The position numbers and the translations under genes are program-made. A DNA stretch of 64,000 nt, taken from NCBI GenBank assembly GCA_021741355.1, contig JAIOXZ010000005.1:1-64000 (forward strand). Reading direction: 5' to 3'. The notes under the pieces were generated by a model. The model saw nothing but the letters and a program-made list of their open reading frames with translations. It was not told the DNA's origin and ran no database searches. Below, piece by piece: positions 37,258 to 45,720 of this stretch. This DNA comes from Caulobacter sp. (lineage in GTDB: Bacteria > Pseudomonadota > Alphaproteobacteria > Caulobacterales > Caulobacteraceae). Each line of letters begins with the position of its first letter. The stretch's first letter is position 1.

Positions 37258-38208
37258 TTGAAACGGACCGGCTACGCACTGATCCTGGCGCTGGCGTTCG
37301 GGGGCGCGGCCCTGGCGGCGACGCAGCCGCCGGACGCGGTGCGTGCGCCAATCCAGGCCGAGATCGACGAGATCATGGCGCCCGACCCCGAAGAGCCGAA
37401 CGCCCCGCCAGTCCCCAAGGCCGGCCCGAAGATGTTCAAACGGGTCAACATCAACGACGACGGCGTGGCGGACTGGCACGTCGACTTCGAGGAAGCGCCC
37501 AATCCGTCCTATTTCTGCGGCACCGGGGGCTGTCGGCAGCGGATCTATGTGTCCAACGCCCAGGGCGGCTACGACCTGGCCATGGACCGCACGGCCCGGC
37601 TGTTCAAGCTGCGCCGAAGCCGCGGTCAGACCCTGCTCGACCTCGACTTCCACGGGTCGGCCTGCAGCGGGTTCGGCGTCGACGACTGCCCCCGCAACTT
37701 CGTCTGGTCGGCGGCCAGGGCGCGGTTCGTCATCCGTCTGACGCCCAGGGGCGAGACCTTCTTCATCGGCGGACCGACGCAGCTGATGACCCCGCCCCTC
37801 GCCAGCCTGCCACCACCGGTCCAGGCCGCCTTCGCCGAGCGGACCGCCCTGTGCAAGGCCGCGGGCCGGACCAATCCCTATGAAGACGCCTATCTGACCG
37901 AGGTCGATGATCTAAACGCTGACGGCCGGCCGGACTGGGTCATCGGCGGCGCCTATGACGGCTGCGCGTACAGTGAGGGGACCGGCGAGGCGCCGAAGTT
38001 CGACCTGACGGTGCTGGTCAGCAGTCCGACGGGCTATCGCCTGGCCCTGCGCAGCGACGTCACCACCTGGGGTCTCGATCTGGCCGGTGGCAAGGCGACC
38101 TTCGTGACCCTGGAGGGGGCAGACGACTGCGGTCTGAACGGCAAGGACTGCCGCAAGATCCGCTGGCGCTGGACCGGGGAGGCCCTGAGCCGCGAGGCCG
38201 CGCCCTGA
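37258..38208 (+). CDS. Exported hypothetical protein with calcium-loop-like repeats
   Basis: I choose TTG at 37258 because GAGGA lies eight bases upstream and a signal peptide follows at once (KRTGYALILALAFGGAALAA). The protein has 316 residues. Two segments, NINDDGVADWHVDF and DLNADGRPDWVIG, resemble the Dx-D/N-DG Ca-binding loops of FG-GAP or dockerin-like repeats. Cysteines are numerous (CGTGGC, CSGFGVDDC, DDCGLNGKDC), suggesting disulfides in the periplasm. I do not recognise a named family. Confidence 0.7.
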   Translation: MKRTGYALILALAFGGAALAATQPPDAVRAPIQAEIDEIMAPDPEEPNAPPVPKAGPKMFKRVNINDDGVADWHVDFEEAPNPSYFCGTGGCRQRIYVSNAQGGYDLAMDRTARLFKLRRSRGQTLLDLDFHGSACSGFGVDDCPRNFVWSAARARFVIRLTPRGETFFIGGPTQLMTPPLASLPPPVQAAFAERTALCKAAGRTNPYEDAYLTEVDDLNADGRPDWVIGGAYDGCAYSEGTGEAPKFDLTVLVSSPTGYRLALRSDVTTWGLDLAGGKATFVTLEGADDCGLNGKDCRKIRWRWTGEALSREAAP

Positions 38209-38266
38209 GCTCTACTGGACGCTGGCGCTGGACGGCCTAACTATCGGCGGAACCTGGAGACCCGCC

Positions 38267-38806
38267 ATGAAACGCCTTGCCGCCGCCGTCATCGCCCTGA
38301 GCCTCGTCGCCGCGCCGGCGTTCGCCGCCCTGAAGGTCGGCGCCCAGGCGCCCGAGATCGTCACGACGGCGTTCCTCGCCGGCAAGCCGATCCCCTACAA
38401 GCTGTCGACGGCGCTGAAGAAGGGGCCGGTGGTGCTGTATTTCTTCCCGGCGGCCTTTACCTCCGGCTGCACCGCCGAGGCGCATGAGTTTGCTGTCGCC
38501 ACCCCTGAATTCGCCGCCATGGGCGCTTCGGTGATCGGCGTCACGGCCGGCCGGGTCGCTGACCTGGCCGCTTTCTCGAAGACCGAATGCCGCGACGCCT
38601 TCCCGGTGGCCGGCGTCAGCAAGGAAACGATCAAGGCCTACGACGCCGTCATGGCCCTGAAGCCCGACCTGTCCGACCGCACCACCTACGTCATCGCGCC
38701 CGACGGCAAGATCCTGCTCGCCTACACAGACCTGATGAACCCGGTCTCGCACATCGCCAGGGCCAAGGCCGCGGTGGCCGCCTGGCGCAAGGCCAACCCG
38801 AAGTAG
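38267..38806 (+). CDS. Exported peroxiredoxin (AhpC/TSA, BCP-like)
   Basis: This 179-residue protein has a signal peptide (MKRLAAAVIALSLVAAPAFA) and a thioredoxin-fold peroxiredoxin domain. The peroxidatic cysteine is C68 in FFPAAFTSGCTAEAHEF. A possible resolving cysteine is in FSKTECRDAFPV. It probably reduces peroxides in the periplasm. It is convergent with the DUF2059 gene, four bases apart. Confidence 0.88.
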   Translation: MKRLAAAVIALSLVAAPAFAALKVGAQAPEIVTTAFLAGKPIPYKLSTALKKGPVVLYFFPAAFTSGCTAEAHEFAVATPEFAAMGASVIGVTAGRVADLAAFSKTECRDAFPVAGVSKETIKAYDAVMALKPDLSDRTTYVIAPDGKILLAYTDLMNPVSHIARAKAAVAAWRKANPK

Positions 38807-38810
38807 CGCC

Positions 38811-39350
38811 TCAGGACGCCTGCGCCGCCGGCTTTTTCGCCGCATCGCAGCCCATCTTGCGGCAAACCCGCGCTTCCATGTCGCGCTGCAGGCGCGGGAT
38901 CATCCCCTGCATCGCGACCGCCGACGCGGCGGAGAAGGCGGGCATCTTGGCGACGATGCTCTGGCCGTCCTTGCTGCCGTAGAAGTCCGCCAGGCCGCAT
39001 AGCTCGCTCTCGGTGAAGGACGCGGCCATCAGGGGTGTGATCGTCTCCATCATCTCCGGGACCATCGCCGCGATGCCCTCGCCGATCGCCTCGCTCATCA
39101 GTCGCTTCTGCTCGGCCGTCAGGGTCGCGCCGGTCCGACGCCGCTCCTGCTCCATCATCGCCGGCAGCATGCCGTTGATCATCCCGACCATGGTGTCCTC
39201 CATGTGCATCGCGTCGCTGTAGCGTTGCGCGCACTCGAGCGCCCGGGCGGAAGGCGGCGCCTTTTCCGCGGCGACGGCCGTCGACGTCACGGGCTGCAGG
39301 ATAGCGGCGGCGCACAGGAGCGCGCTGATGGTCCGGATCATGTTACTCAC
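38811..39350 (-). CDS. DUF2059 domain-containing exported protein
   Basis: This 179-residue protein has a signal peptide (MSNMIRTISALLCAAAIL...) and a DUF2059-like C-terminal region with MAASFTESELCGLADFYGSKDGQS, typical of this family. Cysteines at ALECAQRY, SELCGL and the C-terminal RVCRKMGCDAA may form disulfides. Its function is unknown. Confidence 0.8.
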   Translation of the reverse strand: MSNMIRTISALLCAAAILQPVTSTAVAAEKAPPSARALECAQRYSDAMHMEDTMVGMINGMLPAMMEQERRRTGATLTAEQKRLMSEAIGEGIAAMVPEMMETITPLMAASFTESELCGLADFYGSKDGQSIVAKMPAFSAASAVAMQGMIPRLQRDMEARVCRKMGCDAAKKPAAQAS

Positions 39351-39412
39351 TCCCCCAGAAGACGCCGGCAGGCTGACACGACCTTCGCGCGGACTTCAAT
39401 CCCTCGCCGCGC

Positions 39413-39441
39413 TTGCCTTTGCGGCCGATCTGACCTATTAG
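39413..39441 (+). promoter_or_regulatory. Sigma-70-type promoter for rpsF-rpsR-rplI
   Basis: TTGCCT (39413-39418) and TATTAG (39436-39441) are separated by exactly 17 bases. Transcription would begin near 39448, leaving a leader of about 130 bases before rpsF. Confidence 0.55.
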
Positions 39442-39454
39442 CGCGCCCTTTCAC

Positions 39455-39559
39455 GGAAGGCGGTCTCTCGCGGAGCCTTTCAGGTCGGGAAACTCCCGGC
39501 CGCCGCGAACAGACCCATCGTGATCCCGGGATCTTCCGCCCGAGGTTGCGCCGCCTTCC
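39455..39559 (+). promoter_or_regulatory. Structured rpsF leader, possible S6:S18 autoregulatory element
   Basis: GGAAGGCGG (39455-39463) and CCGCCTTCC (39551-39559) are perfect complements that would close a long leader stem just before the rpsF Shine-Dalgarno (AAGGAAGAAGG). An inner CGGGAAACTCCCGG hairpin lies at 39489-39502. S6:S18 is known to bind a leader motif in many bacteria; whether the required CCG bulge is formed here is not shown. Confidence 0.4.
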
Positions 39560-39577
39560 ACAAGGAAGAAGGAAACC

Positions 39578-39973
39578 ATGGCGCTTTACGAACACGTGCT
39601 TATCGCACGCCAGGACATCTCGCCCCAACAGGCTGAGCAACTCAACGAGGACATGAAGGCCATCATCGAAGGTCTCGGCGGTCACATCGCCAAGATCGAG
39701 TACTGGGGCCTGCGTAACCTCACCTACCGCATCAAGAAGAACCGCAAGGGTCACTATTCCCTGATGGCCATCGACGCTCCGGCGCCGGCCGTGAAGGAAA
39801 TGGAACGCCAGCTGTCGATCAACGAAGACGTGCTGCGCTACATGACCGTCCGCGTCGAGGAACTCGACCTGGAACTGTCCCCGGTTCTGGCCCGCCGCGA
39901 TCGCGATCGCAGCGACCGTCCCGAACGTCCCGAGCGCGGCGATCGCCCGCGTGAAGACTTCGCCGCGGCGTAA
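39578..39973 (+). CDS. rpsF: 30S ribosomal protein S6
   Basis: S6 binds S18 on the platform of the small subunit. It has 131 residues. Family segments are [38 protein letters not shown] and [11 protein letters not shown]. The C-terminal tail is rich in Arg/Asp/Glu/Pro ([16 protein letters not shown]), as in other alphaproteobacteria. It is the first gene of rpsF-rpsR-rplI. Confidence 0.98.
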   Translation: MALYEHVLIARQDISPQQAEQLNEDMKAIIEGLGGHIAKIEYWGLRNLTYRIKKNRKGHYSLMAIDAPAPAVKEMERQLSINEDVLRYMTVRVEELDLELSPVLARRDRDRSDRPERPERGDRPREDFAAA

Positions 39974-39987
39974 GGGAGAAAAAGATC

Positions 39988-40272
39988 ATGAGCGACACTG
40001 ATATCGACTCGGGCGCTGAAGCCCCCGCCGCGGCTCCGTCCGCCGGCGCCCGCCGCCCGTTCTATCGCCGCCGCAAGGTTTGCCCGTTCTCGGGCGCCGG
40101 CGCGCCGAAGATCGACTACAAGGACGTCAAGCTGCTGCAGCGTTACGTCTCCGAGCGGGGCAAGATCGTCCCCTCGCGCATCACCGCCGTCTCGGCCAAG
40201 AAGCAGCGTGAGCTGGCCCGCGCCATCAAGCGCGCCCGCTTCCTCGCCCTGCTCCCCTACGTCGTGAAGTAA
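39988..40272 (+). CDS. rpsR: 30S ribosomal protein S18
   Basis: The 94-residue protein has an acidic/alanine N-terminal extension and the S18 core: [32 protein letters not shown] and [20 protein letters not shown]. The cysteine in KVCPF is the usual single zinc-type remnant. It sits 14 bases after rpsF. Confidence 0.98.
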   Translation: MSDTDIDSGAEAPAAAPSAGARRPFYRRRKVCPFSGAGAPKIDYKDVKLLQRYVSERGKIVPSRITAVSAKKQRELARAIKRARFLALLPYVVK

Positions 40273-40285
40273 GGGAACCGGACCG

Positions 40286-40873
40286 ATGAAAGTTATCCTG
40301 CTCGAACGCGTGGAGGGCCGCGGCGCCCTCGGCGACGTCGTCACCGTCAAGGACGGCTTCGCGCGCAACTACCTCCTGCCCCGCCACAAGGCGCTGCGGG
40401 CCACCTCGGCCAACATGAAGGTCTTCGACGCCCAGCGCGCCGAGATCGAAGTGCGCAATGCCAAGGCCAAGGACGCCGCCGGCGAAGCCGGCACGGCCCT
40501 GGACGGCACGTCCTACATCCTGATCCGTCAGGCGGGCGAAACCGGCCAGCTGTACGGTTCGGTCTCGGGCCGTGACGTCTCGGACATGGTCAATGCGGCC
40601 GGCGGCAAGATCGACCGGTCGATGGTCATCCTCGACAAGCCGATCAAGACCCTGGGCGTTCACCCGGTGAAGGTGAAGCTGCACGCTGAAGTCACCGTCA
40701 CGGTGAACATCAACATCGCCCGCTCCGCGGACGAGGCCGAGCGTCAGGCCAAGGGCGAGAACGTCATCACCTCGCAGTTCGACGAAGACGCGGCCCTGGC
40801 GGCCGAGTCGGCGGCCGACATGGTCGAGGGCGGCGCCGGTTCGCACGACGGCGGCTTCGGCGACGACCGCTAG
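40286..40873 (+). CDS. rplI: 50S ribosomal protein L9
   Basis: L9 spans the L1 stalk base. It has 195 residues: N-terminal KVILLERVEGRGALGDVVTV and KDGFARNYLLPRHKA, a long connecting helix, a C-terminal domain, and an acidic alanine/glycine-rich extension beyond the usual 150 residues (AALAAESAADMVEGGAGSHD). A strong intrinsic terminator follows. Confidence 0.98.
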   Translation: MKVILLERVEGRGALGDVVTVKDGFARNYLLPRHKALRATSANMKVFDAQRAEIEVRNAKAKDAAGEAGTALDGTSYILIRQAGETGQLYGSVSGRDVSDMVNAAGGKIDRSMVILDKPIKTLGVHPVKVKLHAEVTVTVNINIARSADEAERQAKGENVITSQFDEDAALAAESAADMVEGGAGSHDGGFGDDR

Positions 40874-40896
40874 GTCTTCTCCGAGGTCTGAAAATC

Positions 40897-40928
40897 AGGG
40901 CGGTCCGGATCTCCGGGCCGCCCTTTTT
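40897..40928 (+). terminator. Intrinsic terminator after rplI
   Basis: AGGGCGG-T-CCGG (40897-40908) pairs with CCGG-G-CCGCCCT (40913-40924) around the loop ATCT, followed by a TTTTT run. This is a textbook Rho-independent terminator ending the ribosomal protein operon. Confidence 0.85.
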
Positions 40929-40968
40929 CGTGCCGCGAATGTGAGGCGCTCAGCCCCGGCGCCTGTGC

Positions 40969-40983
40969 GAACATACATGGAAC
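40969..40983. promoter_or_regulatory. LexA (SOS) box match upstream of dnaB
   Basis: GAAC-ATACATG-GAAC fits exactly the alphaproteobacterial LexA operator GAAC-N7-GAAC (GTTC-N7-GTTC on the other strand). It lies between the rplI terminator and dnaB, 70 bases before the dnaB ATG. No other such site was noted in the intergenic gaps I checked. Confidence 0.5.
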
Positions 40984-41052
40984 CTCACAGATGAATCGCG
41001 GGTGCGACGGATCGGTCCGCGCGCGCGCAAATCACATTCGTTAACTAGGCGC

Positions 41053-42543
41053 ATGGCTCTCGTTCCCGCTCTCGACCTTCGTCCGGTTTCCCACGATGCC
41101 CCGCTCGCCGTCGCGCCGTCGAACATCGAGGCCGAACAGGCCTTGCTGGGCGCGCTGCTGTACGACAACGCCGCCTACGAGCGGCTGAGCGACCGGCTGC
41201 AAGCGCGTCACTTCTACGAGCCCTTCCACCAGCGCCTGTTCGCGGCGCTGGAGAGCCACATCCGCAAGGGCCAGCTGGCCGAGCCGATCCTGCTGGCCGA
41301 CGAGTTCAAGCGCGATCCGGCGTTCGAGGAACTGGGCGGGCTGCGCTATCTGGCCGACCTCGTCGACCGCGCCCCGCCGGCAGCCAACGCCCCGGACTAC
41401 GCCCGCGCCATCTATGACCTAGCCCTTCGCCGGGACCTGATCCGCATCGGCGGCGAGATCACCGTCGAGGCCCAGGCCCACGACGCCGACATCTCGGCCC
41501 GCGACCAGATCGAGGCCGCCGAACAGAAGCTCTACACCCTGGCCGAGAGCGGCACCTCCTCGACCGGCTTCGTCAACTTCGCCGACGCCCTGACCGGGGC
41601 CGTGCAGATGGCCGCCGAGGCCTACAGCCGCGACGGCGGCCTGGCCGGCGTCTCGACCGGCCTGACCGACCTCGACAAGCAGCTGGGCGGCCTGCACCCG
41701 TCCGATCTCTTGATCCTCGCCGGCCGTCCGTCGATGGGAAAGACGGCGCTGGCCACAAACATCGCCTTCAGCGTGGCCCGCGCCTACGCCTGGGAGCCGC
41801 AGCCGGACGGCTCGCGCAAGACCGTCAACGGCGGGGTCGTGGCCTTCTTCTCGCTGGAAATGAGCGCCGAGCAGCTGGCCATGCGTCTGCTCGCCGATGT
41901 CTCGGGCGTGTCGTCTGACCGCCTGCGCAAGGGCGAGATCGACGCCAGCGAGTTCGGCCGCGTCCGCGACGGGGCTATCGAGGTGCAGGAAGCGCCGCTG
42001 TTCATCGACGCCACCGGCGGCCTGTCGATCTCCAAACTGACCGCCCGGGCCCGTCGCCTGAAGCGGCAGCACGGTCTGGACCTGATCGTGGTCGACTACC
42101 TGCAGCTGGTGACCACCGACGCCGGCGGCAAGGAGGGCAACCGGGTGCAGGAGGTCTCGGCCATCACCGGTGGTCTCAAGGCCCTCGCCAAGGACCTCGG
42201 CGTGCCGGTCATCGCCCTCTCCCAGCTGTCGCGCCAGGTCGAAAACCGCGAGGACAAGCGGCCGCAGCTGTCAGACCTGCGGGAATCGGGCTCGATCGAG
42301 CAGGACGCCGACGTGGTCATGTTCGTCTATCGCGAAGCCTACTACCTGAGCCGCGCCGAGCCGCGCGAGGGCACGCCCGAGCACATGACCTGGCAGGAAG
42401 ACCTCGAGAAGATCAACAACGTCGCCGAAGTGATCATCGGCAAGCAGCGTCACGGTCCGATCGGCACGGTGAAGCTGCACTTCCACGGCGACACCACCAA
42501 GTTCGGCAACCTCGCCCGCGAGGGCCGGTTCGACGTGCGGTAG
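41053..42543 (+). CDS. dnaB: Replicative DNA helicase
   Basis: DnaB is the hexameric fork helicase. It has 496 residues from ATG 41053 (MALVPALDLRPVSH): an N-terminal helical domain (PSNIEAEQALLGALLYDN), a linker and a RecA-like domain with Walker A AGRPSMGKTALATN, Walker B LIVVDYLQLV and LSQLSRQVENREDKRPQLSD. A short loop (YAWEPQPDGSRKTVNGG) expands the domain near the Walker region, as in relatives. A LexA-type site is upstream. Confidence 0.97.
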   Translation: MALVPALDLRPVSHDAPLAVAPSNIEAEQALLGALLYDNAAYERLSDRLQARHFYEPFHQRLFAALESHIRKGQLAEPILLADEFKRDPAFEELGGLRYLADLVDRAPPAANAPDYARAIYDLALRRDLIRIGGEITVEAQAHDADISARDQIEAAEQKLYTLAESGTSSTGFVNFADALTGAVQMAAEAYSRDGGLAGVSTGLTDLDKQLGGLHPSDLLILAGRPSMGKTALATNIAFSVARAYAWEPQPDGSRKTVNGGVVAFFSLEMSAEQLAMRLLADVSGVSSDRLRKGEIDASEFGRVRDGAIEVQEAPLFIDATGGLSISKLTARARRLKRQHGLDLIVVDYLQLVTTDAGGKEGNRVQEVSAITGGLKALAKDLGVPVIALSQLSRQVENREDKRPQLSDLRESGSIEQDADVVMFVYREAYYLSRAEPREGTPEHMTWQEDLEKINNVAEVIIGKQRHGPIGTVKLHFHGDTTKFGNLAREGRFDVR

Positions 42544-42551
42544 GCTTCCGT

Positions 42552-42572
42552 CCTCTCCGCGTAGCGGGGAGG
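42552..42572. other. Small hairpin after dnaB
   Basis: CCTCTCCGC-GTA-GCGGGGAGG forms a 9-bp stem with one T-G pair in the dnaB-alr gap. It lacks a T-run. It resembles the CTCTCC/GGAGAG repeat near 49 kb and may be a remnant of it. Confidence 0.35.
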
Positions 42573-42622
42573 AACGACGCGGCGCCCTTGACCCATCTCC
42601 CCTCGCCGCTTAGCCGCAGCGG

Positions 42623-43663
42623 ATGACCGTCACCCGCCTGACCCTCGACCTGGACGCGCTGGCCCGCAACTATGCGGTCCTGCGCGACACGGCGGGCGTG
42701 GAGGCGGCGCCGGCGATCAAGGCCGACGGCTATGGCGTCGGCGCGCTGGAGGCCGCGCTGCGGCTGTGGGACGAGGGCGCGCGCAGCTTTCACGTCGCGC
42801 GGCTGACCGAGGGCGAGACGCTGCGCGCGGCGCTGGGTGAGCGAACGGCGACGATCTACGTGCTGGACGGCCCGACGCCCGGATCGCAGGACCGCCTGCG
42901 CGCGGCCCGGCTGACGCCGGTGATCAACAGCCTGGAGCAGGCCGCCGCCTGGGACGGCGCCGCGGCGATCCACATCGACACCGGCATGAACCGTCTCGGC
43001 CTCACCGCCGCGGAGGCCGCCACGCTGTCGGACCGACCGGACGTGGTGCTTGTGATGAGCCATCTGGCCTGCGCCGGGAAGCCGGCCGATCCGATGAACG
43101 CCCTGCAGCTGGAGCGCTTTCGCGCCGTCCGCGCACTCTTCCCGCAGGCCCCGGCCAGCCTCGCCAGTTCGGGCGGCATCTTTCTCGGTCGCGACTACGC
43201 CTTCGATCAGGTCCGTCCCGGCATCAGCCTGTTCGGCGGGGGGCCGCACGACCGGCCCGACGCGCGGATCTCGACCGTGGTGACCCTGGAAGCCGCCATC
43301 CTGCAGGTGCGCGAGGTCCCGGCGGGCGAGACGATCGGCTACGCCGGCGCCTTCACCGCCGAGCACGACCTGACCGTCGGCATCCTGGCGGCTGGCTACG
43401 CGGACGGCGTGCCCTGGTCAGCCCATCCGGGCGGCGTGGTCTGGTTCGAAGGCGCGCTTCGGCGAATGGTCGGCCGGATTTCCATGGACATGATCGCCGT
43501 CGACCTGACCGGCTGCGAAACCGCCCGGCCGGGCGAGATGGTCGAACTGCTCGGCGCCAACCTGCCGGTTGATAACGCCGCCAGGGCGGCCGGGACGACC
43601 GCCTATGAGTTGCTGACCCGGCTTTCGACGCGGGCGGAGCGCCGCTACGTCGTCGGACGGTAA
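42623..43663 (+). CDS. alr: Alanine racemase
   Basis: Alr makes D-alanine for peptidoglycan with PLP. It has 346 residues, slightly short for the family. The PLP lysine is K33 in [13 protein letters not shown]. The second catalytic base is the Tyr in [15 protein letters not shown]. Other family marks are [10 protein letters not shown] and [15 protein letters not shown]. It is downstream of dnaB, a frequent arrangement (dnaB-alr). Confidence 0.96.
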   Translation: MTVTRLTLDLDALARNYAVLRDTAGVEAAPAIKADGYGVGALEAALRLWDEGARSFHVARLTEGETLRAALGERTATIYVLDGPTPGSQDRLRAARLTPVINSLEQAAAWDGAAAIHIDTGMNRLGLTAAEAATLSDRPDVVLVMSHLACAGKPADPMNALQLERFRAVRALFPQAPASLASSGGIFLGRDYAFDQVRPGISLFGGGPHDRPDARISTVVTLEAAILQVREVPAGETIGYAGAFTAEHDLTVGILAAGYADGVPWSAHPGGVVWFEGALRRMVGRISMDMIAVDLTGCETARPGEMVELLGANLPVDNAARAAGTTAYELLTRLSTRAERRYVVGR

Positions 43664-43750
43664 CAACGATCCGCGAACGAATGAAGAACACCCGCGCGAG
43701 CCCGCGCGGAAGTCGCTATTGTGTCGCCTGTTCCCGAATCAGGAGTCCGC

Positions 43751-45112
43751 ATGGCCCGCGACGGCGCCGTCTATGTCTGCCAGTCCTGCGGCGCGGCGCA
43801 GTCCAAGTGGGCGGGTCAGTGCCCGGCCTGCAACGCCTGGAACAGCCTGGTTGAAGAGGTCACCTCCCGGGCGCCGGGCTCGATGGCAGCGAGCAAGGCG
43901 ACCAAGACGCGCGGCCTGGCGTTCGAGGGCCTCCAGAGCGACACCCCCGCCCCGCCCCGCATCGCCACGGGCGTCGACGAGTTCGATCGCGTCTGCGGCG
44001 GCGGCGTGGTGCCCGGCAGCGCCATCCTGATCGGCGGCGACCCCGGTGTCGGCAAGTCGACCCTGATGCTGCAGGTGGTCGCCCAGGCGTCCCTGCGCGG
44101 CGTGAAGTGCGCGTACATCTCCGGCGAAGAGGCGGTCGAACAGGTGCGTGGCCGCGCCGCCCGCATGGGCCTGGCCCACGCCCCGGTGAAGCTGGCCGCC
44201 GAGACCGCCCTGCGCGACATCATGGACGGGCTGAAGAAGGAGCATTTCGACCTGGTCGTGATCGACTCGATCCAGACCATGTGGAGCGACGCCCATGAGG
44301 CCGGCCCCGGCTCGGTGACCCAGGTGCGCAACTGCGCCTCGGAACTGGTGCGGCTGGCCAAGAAGCGCGGCGTGGCCGTGATCCTCGTCGGTCATGTGAC
44401 AAAGGACGGCCAGATCGCCGGCCCGCGTGTGGTCGAGCACATGGTCGATGCGGTGCTGAGTTTCGAGGGCGAGCGGGGCTATCCGTTCCGCATCCTGCGC
44501 GGGGCCAAGAACCGCTTCGGCGCGACCGACGAGATCGGGGTGTTCGAGATGGGCGACGCGGGCCTGAGCCAGGTGATCAACCCGTCGGCCCTGTTCCTCA
44601 ACGAGGGCGGGGAGCGGGCCGCGGGGGCGGCGGTGTTCGCCGGGATCGAGGGCTCGCGGCCGGTGCTGGTGGAGTTCCAGGCGCTGGTGGCCCCGTCAGC
44701 CTACGGCACACCGCGGCGGGCGGTGGTCGGCTGGGATACGGGCCGTCTGGCCATGGTGCTGGCCGTACTGGAGTCGCGCTGCGGCCTCGCCTTCGGCAAC
44801 AAGGACGTCTACCTCAATGTCGCCGGCGGCCTGCGGATCACCGAGCCGGCGGCGGATCTGGCCGCGGCGGCCGCCCTGGCGTCTTCGGCGCTCGACGAGG
44901 CCCTGCCCCAGGATTGCGTGGTGTTCGGCGAAGTCAGCCTGTCGGGCGAGGTTCGGCCGGTGGGCCGGGCGGAGACTCGCCTCAAGGAGGCCGCAAAGCT
45001 GGGGTTCAGACGCGCCCTCGCCCCCATGGGCGCCGGGGACAGCCTGGCGGTCACGGGCGTGTCCCGGCTGGTCGACGCGGTCACCCGGATCGGAGAGCAG
45101 CGATGGAACTGA
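43751..45112 (+). CDS. radA: DNA repair protein RadA
   Basis: RadA (Sms) promotes branch migration in recombination. It has 453 residues from ATG 43751: a C4 zinc finger (YVCQSCGAAQSKWAGQCPAC), Walker A GGDPGVGKSTLM, the RadA-specific KNRFG motif (GAKNRFGATDE) and a Lon-like C-terminal domain (CVVFGEVSLSGEVRPV). It overlaps cvpA by ten bases. Confidence 0.97.
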   Translation: MARDGAVYVCQSCGAAQSKWAGQCPACNAWNSLVEEVTSRAPGSMAASKATKTRGLAFEGLQSDTPAPPRIATGVDEFDRVCGGGVVPGSAILIGGDPGVGKSTLMLQVVAQASLRGVKCAYISGEEAVEQVRGRAARMGLAHAPVKLAAETALRDIMDGLKKEHFDLVVIDSIQTMWSDAHEAGPGSVTQVRNCASELVRLAKKRGVAVILVGHVTKDGQIAGPRVVEHMVDAVLSFEGERGYPFRILRGAKNRFGATDEIGVFEMGDAGLSQVINPSALFLNEGGERAAGAAVFAGIEGSRPVLVEFQALVAPSAYGTPRRAVVGWDTGRLAMVLAVLESRCGLAFGNKDVYLNVAGGLRITEPAADLAAAAALASSALDEALPQDCVVFGEVSLSGEVRPVGRAETRLKEAAKLGFRRALAPMGAGDSLAVTGVSRLVDAVTRIGEQRWN

Positions 45113-45720
45113 CCCAGTTCGACTTCATCGCCGGGCCGCTGCTGCTGGTCTCGGCGATCATCGGCTTCACGCGCGGCGCGACCAAGGAACTGATGACGGT
45201 GCTGGCCTTCCTGCTGGCGGTGATCCTGGCGATCGTCTGCCTGCGGTTCACCGCGCCGCTGGGAAAATCGCTGATCGATCCGGACTGGGCCGGCGTGGGC
45301 ATCGCCCTGCTGTTCGTATTCGGTCTCGCCTATATCGCGTTCAGGATGCTGGGCTCGAGCCTTGAGCGGCAGGTCCGCGAAACCCAGACGATGGGCATGC
45401 TGGACCGGGCTGTCGGCACCGGCTTCGGCTTCGTTCGCGCCCTGGTGCTGCTGGGCGGGTTCAGCCTGCTGTTCAACATGGCCACGCCCGCCGAGTCGGC
45501 CCCGCGGTGGGTCACCAGCGGCGTCTTCTATCCGCTGGCCGAAGCATCAGGGCGAATCCTCAAGGCGTTCGCCCCTGAAGGCTTCGATGTGGCCCGAACC
45601 GTGGCGCCCCGCGTGGAAAAGGCGGTGCGTGACGGTGTTATGTCGCCCAAACCCGGCGAAAAGGGGTATGAGGCCGCCGAACGCGACGCCGTTGACGATC
45701 TGGTGGAGAAGACGCGATGA
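45103..45720 (+). CDS. CvpA-family membrane protein
   Basis: This 205-residue inner-membrane protein has four hydrophobic segments in its first 130 residues (FIAGPLLLVSAIIGF, ELMTVLAFLLAVILAIVCL, GIALLFVFGLAYIAF, FVRALVLLGGFSLLF) and a soluble C-terminal tail. The family is linked to colicin V production and envelope stress tolerance. It overlaps both radA and purF, the classic cvpA-purF pairing. Confidence 0.92.
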   Translation: MELTQFDFIAGPLLLVSAIIGFTRGATKELMTVLAFLLAVILAIVCLRFTAPLGKSLIDPDWAGVGIALLFVFGLAYIAFRMLGSSLERQVRETQTMGMLDRAVGTGFGFVRALVLLGGFSLLFNMATPAESAPRWVTSGVFYPLAEASGRILKAFAPEGFDVARTVAPRVEKAVRDGVMSPKPGEKGYEAAERDAVDDLVEKTR

